64,000 nt of DNA from Aselliscus stoliczkanus. Lineage: Eukaryota > Chordata > Mammalia > Chiroptera > Hipposideridae. Positions 22,621 to 35,022 of this stretch are shown here, piece by piece. Position 1 is the stretch's first letter. Every line of letters begins with the position of its first letter. Location of the stretch: positions 78,219,501 to 78,283,500 of the forward strand of contig CM066734.1 in assembly GCA_033961575.1 (NCBI GenBank), given 5' to 3'. The notes below the pieces were generated by a model. That model saw nothing but the letters and a program-made list of their open reading frames with translations, did not search any database and had not been told where the DNA came from. Position numbers and translations under genes: made by a program.

Positions 22621-25470
22621 TCAAGACTAAAAACTGAAAGAAGGAAATATTGAAACCAATAAATAAATAAATAAATAAATACAATGGAAGAGTGATAGCT
22701 TTGGCTATAAAGGTAAGCAAAGACCTGACTATTTAAAATCCTATAGGGTAGATTAAGGATTTTGGAATATTTTGTAAGAGCAACATGGAGTCCCTGTAGG
22801 GTTCTAAGCAAATAAGTTGAAAGGCAAGTTTTGTATTTTATGAGAGATTACTCTCAATGCAATGAAAAAGATAAGTAAGCATTGAAATGCATAGACTGGT
22901 AGAATATTACTTTGGCACAGACAAAGAAAGATACAATTTTGATTTGGTGTTAGTAGTTAGCAAGGAAAAACAGTGGATGATTCAAGAGGAATTTAAGAGG
23001 AAGTCTAATTGTTAATTTATGTAATTAAAAGTTCATGTAAAAGAAAGTTGTTTGGAATGAATCTTTAGATTTCTAGTCTGAGCAAAAAACATTGTATGAT
23101 AATGACATTGACTTCCATTGGGAATACAATAATAGTAGAACAAGGATAATAGAAATTCAGATCAAAAGTTCTCACTCTTTTGGGCACGTTTGTTTGAGGT
23201 ATTTAAAAGAGATTCAATGGAGAATTTAGTTATGTAGTAGTTACATAGATTTGAAGTTCAAAAGTGTGGTCTGGTTTGAAATAAATATGGGTGTTGATTT
23301 CAGCACTGGATGATAACTGAAGAGATTTTTAAAAAGTGGAGGCATTGGAGTAAATTTGCATTTTTATATATATGTGGTTAGACAACCTAATAATTTTGCA
23401 CTTTAATTTTAATTCAGTATATTAATATCTTCTTCATTAATAGTGATATTTTTCAGTCTTGTTAGTGCTACTGCTTTTCTTGAGATTTTCATATCATGAA
23501 AGATATGAAGCTAGACTTTTAATAATGTTCCTTTTTTTAGAAAGCGTTTAAAGATGTTACATAAAAACAAATAATATGTTGAAGGTGTAGGTCCCTTATT
23601 AAATAATAGTTCCATTGTGCATAACTGGAGATTTTATAGAGTAATGACTTTGTACATTATTAATGCTAAGGTTGCAACAAATTTTGAATATGAAGATAAA
23701 TAACCACAACTGTGAGGACATTAATATGCATCAAACATTCTAACAATACATCTTGCTAGAACATGATTAATCTTACACATACTGATGATGTTTAAAGCAG
23801 AATCACTATTGAAATTAATCTTGTCCTGTAGGAGAGTTCAAAGAATGATGCTGTGTTTATCATTTCAATTTCTAGATAGCATACTGAAGCTTTATCATTT
23901 CTAATTCCACATATTTTTCTAGGTTAGACACTTTTTGATACTAAAGATTATTCAGTTTTTATAAAACTTTGTAGAATAAGGATTTACTTAAAAATGGAGG
24001 AAAACATACTGCGTTGGGAAATGGGATACTACCTTGTACTAAATGATGACATTTTAATGTTTTCTTTCCTGGTGGACAAATTTTGATAATGGAAAAGCCA
24101 CCTTGTAGACACACAGCTCCAAAAAACTGCAATACCAAAATGTCTCCCATACATTAAAGTACATGATGAGAAATCCTTTACATCTATCTACTTATTTTTT
24201 ATAATAGTTGATCATGTTATAAAATTGTTCTATGTGCATAGTGAAAACACAAACCCATTACAGGTATAAAAACTTCAACCAAAAGTTCTTTTCTCATAAG
24301 GTACCAGTTTTCAGGAGGCTAACCTATGAAATGTTTCTTTTACATTTTATACAATCATATATGCAATCATTCTTTTGTTTTTAGAAAATCATGCATATAA
24401 ATGTATATACTCATATATATTACTCTGATATATGAATTACTGACAATATACTTTGGATATCTTTGTGCATCACTACATATAAATCTATATTTCGGTATGT
24501 TTAACAACTGTACTATTCTAACAAACAACAGAAAGTTAATTTGATGGTAACAAAGTTATAATGGCAAACTTTGGCTTCAATAAAATTGAAGTTATGCAAC
24601 AGCCATAATAAGAAGATTTTTAAGGCTTGATAAGACAAAATGAAATATACAATACTGGAATTCAAAATAAGAACATTGAAGTAAAGATAATCATACTAGA
24701 TGATTTATAATGTATACTTTGGAAGTATATAGGTATAATTTGATAAGCACATAGAAAAATGAAGTAGAGAGGGACATAAGGATTGTGGGAAACTGAGTTT
24801 TGGGTTTGATTTTTAACAATGATATAAGAGAAGACTTTGTTTAGAATATGAGATTTGCATAAAAGTGAAAGAATGAAGAAGCTACATGAGTGGAGATTGG
24901 GTAGAATAGCAGGCAGAGCATTCAGCAAATGCAGACCACAAAGTGTAATGTGCTTCATAAGTTTGAAGAAAAGAGAGGAGTCAAGGTGTCTGGACTAAGG
25001 ATAGCAAGGAAAAAGCAATAATCAAGTAAGGGTGAAAATGATTGTTACAGATCATGCATAGACTTGTAGACCATGGTAAGGATTTGGGATTTATTTAGGA
25101 TGATATTTAGAGTGATTTGCAAACAATGATAAATAACTGGATAGCACACACAGCCAGTTTAGAACAAAGTGCATGGCGGGGTGGGGGTGGGGGGGTAGTG
25201 GCATTCTGCTGATAGCATTTATATGAAAATACAAATGAACCATAATAACAAAGCAATCTGAAAGTTTTAAAATTTGAAGGCTTAACCTAGTTGGTAGAAG
25301 AACATATTTAAAAAGTGCAGTAATTTCAGCCATATGACATTGGTACAAATTCATAAAAATATATAGTGTAATGGAATAGAGAGTAAAAAAGGAAATAAAA
25401 CTGGTATATTTAGGATCAGTTAACTTAAAATGAAAGTACTAGAGCCATGCAGTAGGGAAAGGGTAGTCTT
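22621..25470. other. AT-rich DNA with weak old-repeat signal
   Basis: No gene. The segments 22690-22900 and 24880-25120 resemble one old mammal-wide repeat ('gtagggttctaagcaaataa', 'gtagaccatggtaaggattt') that I cannot name with confidence. The rest is unassigned. Confidence 0.4.
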
Positions 25471-27315
25471 TTTTATTTTAATTAATAAACTATTTTGATA
25501 AGTTTTGTATTTATAGAAAAATTGTATGGGAAGCACAGAGAATTCACATATAATCCCCTCAACATCCCTACACCAAGTTCTTCAATTATTAGCATCTTGC
25601 ATTAGAGTGGTATGTTTGCTGTAATTGATGATTCAGTATTCATACATAATTTATTAAATCTCATAGTTTACATTATTCACTCTCTGTGTTATAACTTTAT
25701 GATTTCGAACATGTATGCACCATTATACTATTATATAGAATACTTTCACTGTCCTAAAATTGTCCTGTGCTCCACTTATTCATCTCTTCCCTCTGTCTGA
25801 GCTTCTGATACCACAGATGTTTAAAGCGGTTCCATAGTTTCGTCTTCTCTATAATGTCGTGTAGTTGGAATCATGCAGTATTTAGTCTTTTCAGATTGGC
25901 TTCTTTGCTTAACATTATGTAATTAATTTTTCTTCATGTCTTTTCATGGTTTGATAGTTTATTTTATTTTAATGCTGAATAATACTCCATTGGATGGATG
26001 AACCACAGTTTGTGTATCATTAACCTATTGAAGAATATCTTAGTCACTTGCACTTTGGCAATTATGACTAAAGCTGCTAAAAACATTCTTGTGTGGAATT
26101 TTGGGTGGACGTAATTTTTCAACTCATTTGAGTAAATACCCAGGAGCATAATTGCTGGGTTATAGGTACAGTATGTTTAATTGTATGAGAAACCATCAAA
26201 CTGTCTTCCAAAGTGACTACCATTTTGTATTCCCATTAGCAACACATAAGAGTTCTCATTTTTTTAATTGCATTTCCCTTGTAACATATGATGTGGGCCA
26301 TCTTGTCACATGATTATTTGTTGTCTTTATATCTTCTTTGGCAAGATGCCTATTTGAGATATTTTACCCATTTTGAAATTGAATTGATTGGTTTCTTATT
26401 GTTGGGTTTTAATAGTTCTTTATGTATTGTAAAGTCCTTTGTCAGACATATCTTTTGAAAATATTTTCTCCAAGTCTGTGGCTCATCTTTTTAATCTCTT
26501 CATAGTATCTTTCTCAGAGTAGAGTTTTTTAACTTTACCAAAGTCCAAATTAACAATTTTTACTTTATCTATCATGCTTTGGTATTGTATCTAAGAAACC
26601 ATAGCCAAATCCAAGGGCATCTAGATTTTCTTCTATGTCGTCTTCTAGTTTTATAGTTTTGCATTTTATATTTAGGCCCAAATCCACTTTGAGTTATTTC
26701 TTTTTGTGAAGAGTATAAAGTATGTGTTTAGGTTTTTTTGCCTGTGGATGTCCAGTTTTCCCAGCACCATTTGTTGAAAAAAAAATCACCCTTACTCTTC
26801 TGTGTTGACTTTGATCTTTTGTCAAAATTGGTTGACTCTATTTGTGTGGGTCTATTTCTGGGCTCTCTATTCTGTTTCATTAATCTATTAATATGTATTT
26901 TCATCAATACCACAGTGTCTTGGTTACTGTAGTTTTAGAGTATGTCCTGATGTCATGTAGTATAAGTTATCTAATTTGATCCTTAATATTGTGTTGGCTT
27001 TTCTGGGTCTTGATCATGTTGGGGTGAACTTACACTATGGTAATATTGGGTCTTTCTATCCATGTGCATGGCATATCTCTCCATCTATTTAACTTTTTTT
27101 TTCTAAATTTCATTATCAGAGTTTTATACTTTTTCTCATATAGATGTTATACGTATTTATTTGATATACATCCTAACATTTCGTACTTGAGGTGCTTATG
27201 TAAATGTATTATACTTTAAAATTTTAATTCCTATTGTTTATTGTTGGAAACGAGAAAGCAATTGACTTTTATGTTTTAACATTTTATCCTACAACTTTGC
27301 TATAATCGCAGTTTT

Positions 27316-27435
27316 TTTTTTGTTTTTTTTTTGTTTTTTTAGAGGGTAGTGTCACTGGCCCTTATATGTGAGATCCAAACTGGGGCCGCTGGCATCCCAA
27401 GCCAGCTCTTAACCATCGCTCCACTCTGCCGGCCT
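27316..27435 (-). mobile_element. tRNA-related SINE, short form, nested in L1
   Basis: Minus-strand copy with a T-run (tail) at 27316-27340, then antisense body, box B and box A ending 'actctgccggcc'. 15-bp duplications 'tataatcgcagtttt' (27301-27315) and 'tataattgcagtttt' (27436-27450) differ at one base. Confidence 0.92.
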
Positions 27436-27469
27436 TATAATTGCAGTTTTAAAAGGTAAGCTTTATTAT

Positions 27470-27953
27470 TGTTCAGGTATGGTGAAACCAACAGATAAGG
27501 AAATGACTGCCATTGAAAAGATATTTTATTAATCAAAGTTACAAAGCATAGGAGTTATGCCACACCACACAAAGCCACACGGGGAGGCACAGTGGTCTGC
27601 CAAGAGAGAGAAGTGAGTGGAAAGCATGGGTGGGAGGTTATACTTTGGTTTCCATAGGAAAGGCAAGGGAAAGCAGTATAGGTAATCTGAGGATTGACTA
27701 GTTTGAATTTCAATGGCCTCTAAGGAATAAGGACTGTCTCTAGTTGTCTGGTAACTGGCCCGGAGATGATTAGGCAGAGGAATACTGCCTCATGTGATGT
27801 AAGAGCCAAATAAAGGAGGTTATTGAAATGTGAACTCTGGATTGGTTAATTTGCATGTGAAGGGTACTCTTCAGGAGAAGTCATATGCTGTCTCTAAGAA
27901 TTGGCTAGCCCTGAGATGGGTAGTATCTCGTCAGTCAGCTAGGCCCTAAAACA
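27470..27953 (-). mobile_element. LTR-like element, possibly class I endogenous retrovirus
   Basis: Read on the minus strand it runs TGTTTTAGGGCC to CCTGAACA, a TG...CA unit of about 484 bp, with AATAAAATATC about 70 bases before its end, suiting a polyadenylation signal at the R/U5 boundary. It sits inside the minus-strand L1. The flanks inside the L1 (27445-27469 and 27954-27997) are not L1-like and the repeat 'tataattgc' borders the whole insert, so the true insertion limits are unsure. Confidence 0.55.
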
Positions 27954-28335
27954 TCAAAAATACAAAAAATAAATAAATAAAATAAGAAAATGTAGTTAAT
28001 ATAATTGCTTATTATCTCCAAAAGTTCTTGTTGATTCTTCAATTTTTTTTCACATAGACCATCATGTAATCTATAAACAAAGACAGTTGTATTTCCTCCT
28101 TCTGAATCCATATATATTTTTTTCATTTTCTTGTCTTATTCCAGTAGTTGGAACTTTTATCATGATGTTGAATAAGACTGGTGAGAGGGAAATGTCCTTG
28201 CTTTATTCCTGATCTTAGAGGGAAAGCATCTAGTTTCTCACCATTAAGTATGATGTTAGCTGTAGGTTTTTGTAGTTCTTCTTATCAAGTTGAAGATATT
28301 CTCCTCTATTACTAGTTAGCATAGTCTTTTTAGTG

Positions 28336-28801
28336 AATGGTGCTATCATAAATAGGAAATTTTAATAAAAATAATTTAGACCTAGAAATTATAATAAACA
28401 CAAGAGTCAATTCTACCAAAATGATATCACCATTTCTTATGATCATTTTTTGAGTGGTTACAGGTTGCATAACATTTTCTTTATTCATACTTGCAGAAAT
28501 GATTTATATTTTATGCTGTGTTTATGCAAATAGGTATGTTGTATTTGTATGAATCTTATATTATTATTTTATGTACTTGTGTTAGTAGGTGCTCACTTAT
28601 GTGACATATTTATTGATTTGGAGAAAAGGTACAAACAGTCAGAAAGAATTGAATTTTATATTTAAATGAAAATATCACTTCATTAGACACAAAGTTTCTC
28701 TTATTACAAATGAACTTTCTGTTCCTGACATTTGAGATAGAGACATTAATGTGTTCAAGAAGATATATGCCAAGGTCCCTGAGAAAAATAAAATGAGCTT
28801 C
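28336..28801. other. Unassigned AT-rich DNA
   Basis: No gene or named repeat seen between the end of the L1 and the next SINE. Confidence 0.4.
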
Positions 28802-28815
28802 AGAATACTTGTCTA

Positions 28816-28925
28816 TGATTTTTTTTTTTTTGAGGGCAGTGTCACTGGCCCTCACATGTGGGACCCGAACTGGGGCCACTGGCTTACCAAAGCCAGCGCT
28901 GAACCACCGCACCACTCGGCGGGCA
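28816..28925 (-). mobile_element. tRNA-related SINE, short form
   Basis: Minus-strand copy: T-run, 'gagggcagtgtcactggcc', antisense box B and box A ending at 'actcggcgggc'. Exact 14-bp duplications 'agaatacttgtcta' lie at 28802-28815 and 28926-28939. Three short frames on both strands here are shadows of it. Confidence 0.93.
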
Positions 28926-28939
28926 AGAATACTTGTCTA

Positions 28940-30289
28940 CTCAAACTACCACATACACACAAAGCACTACTGCTTCTACAAAATATTATTTTTGAAATCC
29001 ATATAAAATAAAGCACTATATTACCAAAGTACATCAGATAAAATGTGTGACTCAATATTTAACCTAACTAATTAAACAGGTTTTACTTAATAGAACTCTT
29101 ACTAGAACTCTTACTAGCTTATCTGCCTTAACTTGAAATGTTCCAGTTAAAATAAATAATGAAGTTGGAATACACTTACGTTGAATATTTCCTGACAAGA
29201 AAAACTTAATGCTTTCTTACTTTATCAAGTCAAGTAAATAAACTCGTGGCATTTGCCAAACCAGACTTTCTGAATTCCTATATAGAATAACAATCTGTCC
29301 TCTCAAGCACAAGTGAGGTGAGGCAATTAAGTTTCCATTTATTTCATGTAATAGGTACATTTTTTTTCCTGAAAAATGACAAATTATATTTCAGTGTTCC
29401 CTCACTCTAAAGGTTCATTGCTCAAAGTTCAAGTTTGGTGTAACCTTTGGGAGTCAATGATGGAATAGAACTTCAGAATTTTCTGCAAGTTGAGTTAAAT
29501 GAATAGCCTTAGAGCTGGCAGGTTATTGAAACTTGTTCAAAATTTAAAGACACATTTCATAATCTCTGTTCTTTCCAGTATGTAGGAGATAACTTCGTGC
29601 AGAAACAAAAAAGTTCTGTTTTTTACTGGGGGAAAATTGCACTAAATAAGCTCAACATTTTTGTTAAAGGATAGGGGTGTATTGTTTTTTAACAAATATC
29701 TCTAAGGTAATTATACAAGCAGATCCACAAAACTAAAAGTCAGGCATTAGACAAATGAGCATTATATTTTTATAGGCTTCAATTTTCTTACCTGTAATTG
29801 TATTTACTGATTTCATTTCCTTCTACCACTATGGTTATATTATTCCTACAATTCAAATAAAAGATATAACACAATAGTAAACATTGCCTCTTTTAAAACA
29901 GTCTGCAACTGTCTCACTTCAGAGATATTTTCTTGTCACAAATTTTCCATGATGAAATTATTAGTATATAGTGTCTTGAAAGTCTTAATTTTTGGTACTG
30001 CACTTATTATAAAATGAGTTTAAATTTAAATAACTAAAAAGATAAAATTATCAATCATATTAGAAAGAGAACAGAAGGAAGAAAGGGGGGTACTACATTC
30101 ATTGAGAGAGGAGATGAAATCAGTAACACACAAAAAGAACAAGAATCAGTCAGTGGGCATCTCTCTCTCCAACTGTATGCTAGACATCAATTAATGTAGT
30201 GTGAATATTCTGAGAAAAAATAATTTGAAGATAAAATTATACTTTCTCAACTGAATTATAAAACCTCACTCATAATGTGTTTTTTTTTT
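28940..30289. other. Unassigned AT-rich DNA
   Basis: Nothing recognisable apart from a 13-base local duplication near 29.09 kb ('agaactcttacta' twice). Confidence 0.4.
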
Positions 30290-30572
30290 TACTCTAATTG
30301 CTCTAAAACCACTTTAGTTCAGTCTCACTTTAAAGTAATTGCTCCTCAAATGCAAGTGTGTTTATGGCACTTCCCATTTAAAACCATTCAATGCCTTTCT
30401 GTTTCTTTTAGAATAAAACACTTAATTCCTAAAAATTGTTTACTATGTCATTAATTGCATAACTCCTGCTTAGTTCTTTTTCCAAGTCTTGTGCCAGTTA
30501 GGGTTAAACTTCTTTCAGAAATTCAAAGAATCTTTCCTCTGGTCTTAGCTTTTTCTCACCTATTCGAACTTA
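30290..30572 (+). mobile_element. L2 LINE fragment
   Basis: L2 3' landmarks on the plus strand: 'ccatttaaaaccattcaatg', 'cttttagaataaaac', 'tgcataactcctgctta' and 'agctttttctcacctattcg'. Diverged and non-coding. Confidence 0.65.
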
Positions 30573-30574
30573 AA

Positions 30575-31615
30575 GCTCAACAATAAGAAAACATACACCT
30601 CAATCAAAATATGGGCTAAAGACATGAACAGACACTTTTCCAAAGAACATATACAGATGACAAATAATCATATGATAAGATGTTCCACATCACATGTCAT
30701 CAAGAAAGTACAAATTAAAACTACATTGAGAAATTACCACACATCTATTACAACTGCCAAAATTCAGAACACTGAAAACACCAAATGTTAGAGAATATAT
30801 GCAGCAAAAGGGATACTCACACATTGCTGGTAGGAATGCAAAGTGGTACAGCCACTTTGAAAGACAGTTTGGTGGTTTCTTACAAAACTAAACATATGAT
30901 CTAGCAATCACACTTCTTGGCATTTACCCAAATTAGTTAAAAATTCATGTACATAAAAACCTGTGCATGGATATATACATAACAGCTTTATTCATAATTG
31001 TTAAAACTTTGAAGCAACTAAGATGTTTTTCAGTAAATGAATGGATAAATATACTGTGATATATCCCAATAATGGAATATTATGTAGTGCTAAAAAGAAA
31101 TGAGCTATCAAAGCATGAAAAGATATGGAGGAAACTTAAATGCATATTACTAAGTGAAAGAAACATACCTGAAAAGACTACATACTATATGATTCTAACA
31201 TATGAGTATATGACATTCTAGAAAAGACAAAACTATGGGGTTCATAAAATATCAGTGGTGTCCAGGGCTTAGGGGTGAGGGAGGAAGGAGCAGTCAGGGT
31301 GCTTAGGATTTTTAAGGAAGCAAATCTTTTCTCTATGATACCAAAATTGTACATACATGTTATTATAAATTTGCCCAAACTCATAGGATGTACAACATCA
31401 TTAATGAACCCTAATGTAAACTATGGACTCTGGGTGATAAAAATGCATCAACATAGGTTCATAGATTATAACAAAGGCACCACTGTAGTGAGACATGTTG
31501 ATTTAAGGAGGTAGCCATGCATGGGTGAGGACAAGGTGAGTTTCAGAAATCTCTATACCTTCCTTTCATTTGCTATAGACATAAAGCTGCTGTAAAAAAT
31601 AATATCTAACATATT
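30575..31615 (+). mobile_element. L1 fragment, ORF2 3' end and 3' UTR
   Basis: Plus-strand L1: 'atgggctaaagacatgaaca', 'acattgctggtaggaatgc', 'aagtggtacagccactttga', 'aatggaatattatgtagtgc', 'ggtgtccagggcttaggggt'. Frames are broken; the frame at 31275-31514 lies in the 3' UTR and is not a gene. It ends at the AT-rich block at about 31619. Confidence 0.85.
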
Positions 31616-31618
31616 TTA

Positions 31619-31700
31619 TATATATAATAAAATATATATTATATTATATTATATATTATATTACATATTATATATAATATTATATATAATTTATTATGTA
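31619..31700. repeat. AT-rich low-complexity block
   Basis: Imperfect TATAATA repeats with many palindromic segments, followed by a short TG run at 31711-31733. Confidence 0.9.
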
Positions 31701-31744
31701 CATATATTTTGTGTGTGTGTGTGTATGTGTGTATCATATACCAC

Positions 31745-32400
31745 CATACACCCTCTAGAAAGGCTAAAATTTTTAAAAAGACAAAACATATACAAAGCAA
31801 GGGTGTGCTGCTACCAGAACTCTCATGTGTAAATGAAGAAAATAAATTGGCAAAACTGTTGTGGGAGAATGTTTGGCACAATGTACTAAAGTTGAATATA
31901 TGCGAATCCTCTGAATCAGAATTTCCATTCCTAGGTATAGATCCTACAGAGCAGGTATATATATTCTCTTATGACAGGTATATGAATGTACATATCTGCA
32001 CCATGGGTAAATAAATTGCAATGTAATCACTTGTTGGATTATTGTAAAGTAATGAGAATGAGTGATCTATAACTACATGCAACAATATATATGTATCTCA
32101 CAAACATACAGTTGAGTGAAAGCACCCAAATGCAAGTGTACTTTATACTAGTTTATTAATGTAAAGTACAAAACAGTCAAAGTAAAGGTATTCTGTGAGA
32201 AGTTGAAATATCAGTATGCTGTGAGGAGGTTGTGGTTGTAACACAAAGAATATGAGTAGGCTATTTGTGTGCTGGTGATATCTCTTTCTCAATCTGATTC
32301 CTGGTTTCATAGCTGTTGTTCACTTTGGGAAAATTCATTGAGCTATACACTTAAGTTCACTTTTCCATAAAAAGTCTTCTTAGAGAGTTAAGCACTACCA
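31745..32400 (+). mobile_element. Old L1/HAL1-like fragment, 3' part
   Basis: Diverged plus-strand L1-type text: 'cctaggtatagatcctacag', 'gattattgtaaagtaatgag', 'acttaagttcacttttcc'. The 101-codon frame at 31709-32014 covers it without resembling an intact ORF2. Its age relative to the preceding L1 differs, so it is listed separately. Confidence 0.6.
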
Positions 32401-33323
32401 TCACTAATATGATACCCTTTAAAATATAATGTATGTATAATTTATACATATATTAATTTTTATAAATATAACTGTCAGGATATATCCAAATACTGTGGTT
32501 GTCCCTGGGATATAACATCAGGATATATTGTAGGAAACCTTCAATTTTTACTTTTTTACTTTGATAAAATTTGAATTTCATTGTAATATAAAAATAACTT
32601 GAAACTTTAATATATTGCATTTTAATTTAATACAATATATTGATAGGGAGATATAAAAATATAAGAGAGTATTTCATTCAAGGCTTCATCATCTGATCTG
32701 CTGAACCTGCAAACTGAATTTGTTTCTTTAATAGTTTCTCCCCATCATGAATCTCTCATTAATTCTCTCCATATTATTGTCATTTTCCTATATTGGTCAT
32801 TTGTTCTTTGATTGTTTCTTCTTTCCTTCCTCTGTTCCTTTCTTCTTTCCTCCTTTCATTTCTTTCATTCTCCCTTTTTATTCTTTCTTCCCCTTTTCTA
32901 CTTGTTTTTAAGCTCTCTTTTTCCTTTTGTAGATACTGATGTAAATATTTATTTCTCTTAATATACATTTCAATAATGAATTATTTAATGAGAATAAAAT
33001 GCTACAAGTCATATATTAAGAGTAATAAGTAAAAATGTACATCTTGATATATTTTGACTTTTTTATTGTGTATTACACCATTTTATAACAAAATTTCATA
33101 CCCTTTGAACTAAATTTTTAGTCTTTTTAATTATTTATAGGATAGTAATAGCCAAATAATGCTCTATATAATTTGAATTTAACCAATTGTTGTTATTATT
33201 ATTATTATTATTATTATTAACTACTATTACTATATTGCCTCCTTTCACCCTACCTTTAGAACATTATATTTCAGCTCCGGTCATATCTTTGTTGAACAAG
33301 TTTTGTAATACACCATTCATTTT
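32401..33323. other. Unassigned AT-rich DNA with a pyrimidine tract
   Basis: No gene. A C/T-rich stretch (about 32810-32935) accounts for a lysine/glutamate-rich 62-codon frame on the minus strand, which is a composition artefact. A (TTA)n tract lies at 33190-33220. Confidence 0.45.
33190..33220. repeat. (TTA)n microsatellite
   Basis: About ten TTA/TAT trinucleotides. Confidence 0.9.
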
Positions 33324-33340
33324 AAAATTTCCCCACTTTT

Positions 33341-33807
33341 GGGCTGGCCGAGTGGCGCATTGGTTAAGCGCTGGTTTTGGGATGCCAGCGGCCCTGGTTC
33401 GGATCCCACATGAGGGCCAGTGACACTGCCCTCTACAGCTGACAACAGCTCCACCGGGAGCTGGGCTGTGCGAGCCCCGGTGATGGTGTGGGCTGCAGCC
33501 CCTGCTGCAGTGGGCTGCCATAGGCTACAGTGAGTGGCCCGCAGCCAGCGTGAGCGGCTGGCAGCCAGCGTGAGCTGCCAATAGCCGCAGTGAGCGACAT
33601 CCAGAGGCCAGCGACCGATCTGCCTCATCCGGGAAGAGCACAATGACGATACCAACAGTGAAGCAACATCTTCTGCAACTAAACTGAAGAACAAAAAGAC
33701 AGTAACTTGTCTGTTCCCCTTCCCCGATTCCCCAACGCTGTTCCCCTCCGCCAATTCCCCAATAAAATCTTTTAAAAAATAAAATAAAATAAAATAAAAA
33801 AATAAAT
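33341..33807 (+). mobile_element. Long composite SINE, copy 1
   Basis: The first 90 bases are the same tRNA-like head as the short SINE: box A 'ggccgagtggcgc', stem-loop, box B 'ggttcggatcc', 'gccagtgacactgccctc'. Instead of a poly(A) tail, a GC-rich body of about 340 bases follows, with imperfect repeats of 'cagccagcgtgagc' and 'gcagtgagcgac', then 'ccccaataaaatctttt' and an A-rich tail. Duplications of 17 bases ('aaaatttccccactttt') lie at 33324-33340 and 33808-33824. Overlapping minus-strand frames (up to 167 codons) lie in the body but have no recognisable domain; I do not regard them as genes. Confidence 0.9.
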
Positions 33808-33824
33808 AAAATTTCCCCACTTTT

Positions 33825-34534
33825 GCTAAAAATAGTTCCTCTTTCTGGAATGATTTTCGTCAATTGGGTTGAATTCTCTCCATTCTCAACATCCAGTTTT
33901 AGTTTTTATCTACTATGTGAAAAATTCCCATTTCCAGCCAGACAGAATAATTATTACCATCTTTTATGCAACTATATTTACATTGCTATATGATTAATTA
34001 AATTAAATGGAATCTATAGGCTCCTTTGCACAGTGTTTGGTACATAATAATTTCCAATGAAGGTAAAGTAATAGAAACAATATCTTCAACATGTTTAAAT
34101 TATAATACAGTTTGTCCCTTGCACTTGAGTTCACTTGGAAGTAGAAATTATGCTTTATGTATTACTACATATATAATCTATATATCAATATAAAAACACA
34201 CACATACACACATAATTTTCAGATATTCTAGAATGCAGAAGATAATTTTATATTTCATGAAATGCTATGCAAGTATTGCCTTACTTTCCCTTTTCTGTTC
34301 TGTTGAAAACGTATTTATCTTAAAGGCTAAGTTTTAAGAAATAAAATTCTTGAAGTATTTCTTGAAAAACTTCATAATATTACTTCTCTTTTACTAATTA
34401 TTAGCAATTTCAAATCAGAAAGCTTGTCTATATTATCTTTGATGTCCTCATCAAGCACAGTGCCCAATGTATCTGAAGTGCTTAGTAAATGTGAATTGTC
34501 ATAAGAAAGGTAAAGTGAAAAATGTTATGCATTT
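33825..34534. other. Unassigned AT-rich spacer between the two long SINEs
   Basis: No gene or named repeat. A short (CA) run is near 34.20 kb. Confidence 0.4.
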
Positions 34535-34550
34535 AAAAAAAAGCAAATTT

Positions 34551-35007
34551 AGGGCCGGCCGAGTGGCGCATTGGTTAAGCGCTGGTTTTGGGATGGCAGC
34601 GGCCCCGGTTCGGATCCCACATGAGGGCCAGTGACACTGCCCTCTACAGCTAACAACAGCTCCACCTGGAGCTGGGCTGTGCGAGCCCCGGTGATGGTGT
34701 GGGCTGCAGCCCCTGCTGCAGTAGGCTGCCATAGGCTACAGTGAGTGGCCTGCAGCCAGCGTGAGCGACTGGCAGCCAAGCGTGAGCTGCAAATAGCCAT
34801 GGTGAGCGACATCCAGAGGCCAGCGACTGATCTGCCTCATCCGGGAAGAGCGCAATGACGATACCAACAGTGAAGCAACATCCTCCGCAACTAAACTGAA
34901 GAACAAAAAGACAGCAATTTGTCTGTTCCCCTTCCCCGATTCCCCAACGCTGTTCCCCTCCGCCAATTCCCCAATAAAATCTTTAAAAAACTAAATAAAT
35001 AAAAAAT
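34551..35007 (+). mobile_element. Long composite SINE, copy 2
   Basis: Same structure as copy 1: tRNA-like head, GC-rich repeat-bearing body, 'ccccaataaaatcttt' and A-rich tail. The two copies differ at only scattered positions by eye, so they are fairly young. Target duplications of the form (A)n GCAAATTT lie at 34535-34550 and 35008-35022, unrelated to those of copy 1, so each copy arose by its own insertion rather than by tandem duplication. Confidence 0.9.
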
Positions 35008-35022
35008 AAAAAAAGCAAATTT

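Larger units (their letters stand above)
25475..28335 (-). mobile_element. Long L1 copy, 3' half of ORF2 and 3' UTR, interrupted
   Basis: The longest L1 in the window. Plus-strand landmarks of antisense L1 in order: 'agcatcttgcattagagtgg' (3' UTR), 'gttggaatcatgcagtattt', 'tactccattggatggatgaa', 'cttccaaagtgactaccatt', 'ttctccaagtctgtggctc', 'atttgttgaaaaaaaaatc', 'ttctgggctctctattctgt' and, after the interruption, 'ctcaccattaagtatgatgt'. Coding frames are broken throughout. An insert (27316 to about 27997) splits it. Confidence 0.9.

Noticed and set aside
31639..32014. Frames around 31.6-32.0 kb as a small gene
   Set aside because: They cover an AT-rich low-complexity block and an old L1-type fragment.
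32780..32968. Charged Lys/Glu/Arg-rich minus-strand frame
   Set aside because: It is the translation of a simple C/T-rich tract and not a protein signal.
33317..33863. Minus-strand frames of 167 and 112 codons as a possible gene
   Set aside because: They lie almost wholly inside the long composite SINE, recur in the second copy (34549-34966), and show no domain; they are open only because the element is GC-rich.
33341..35007. Tandem duplication as the origin of the two long SINEs
   Set aside because: Their flanking duplications differ and the spacer is not repeated.
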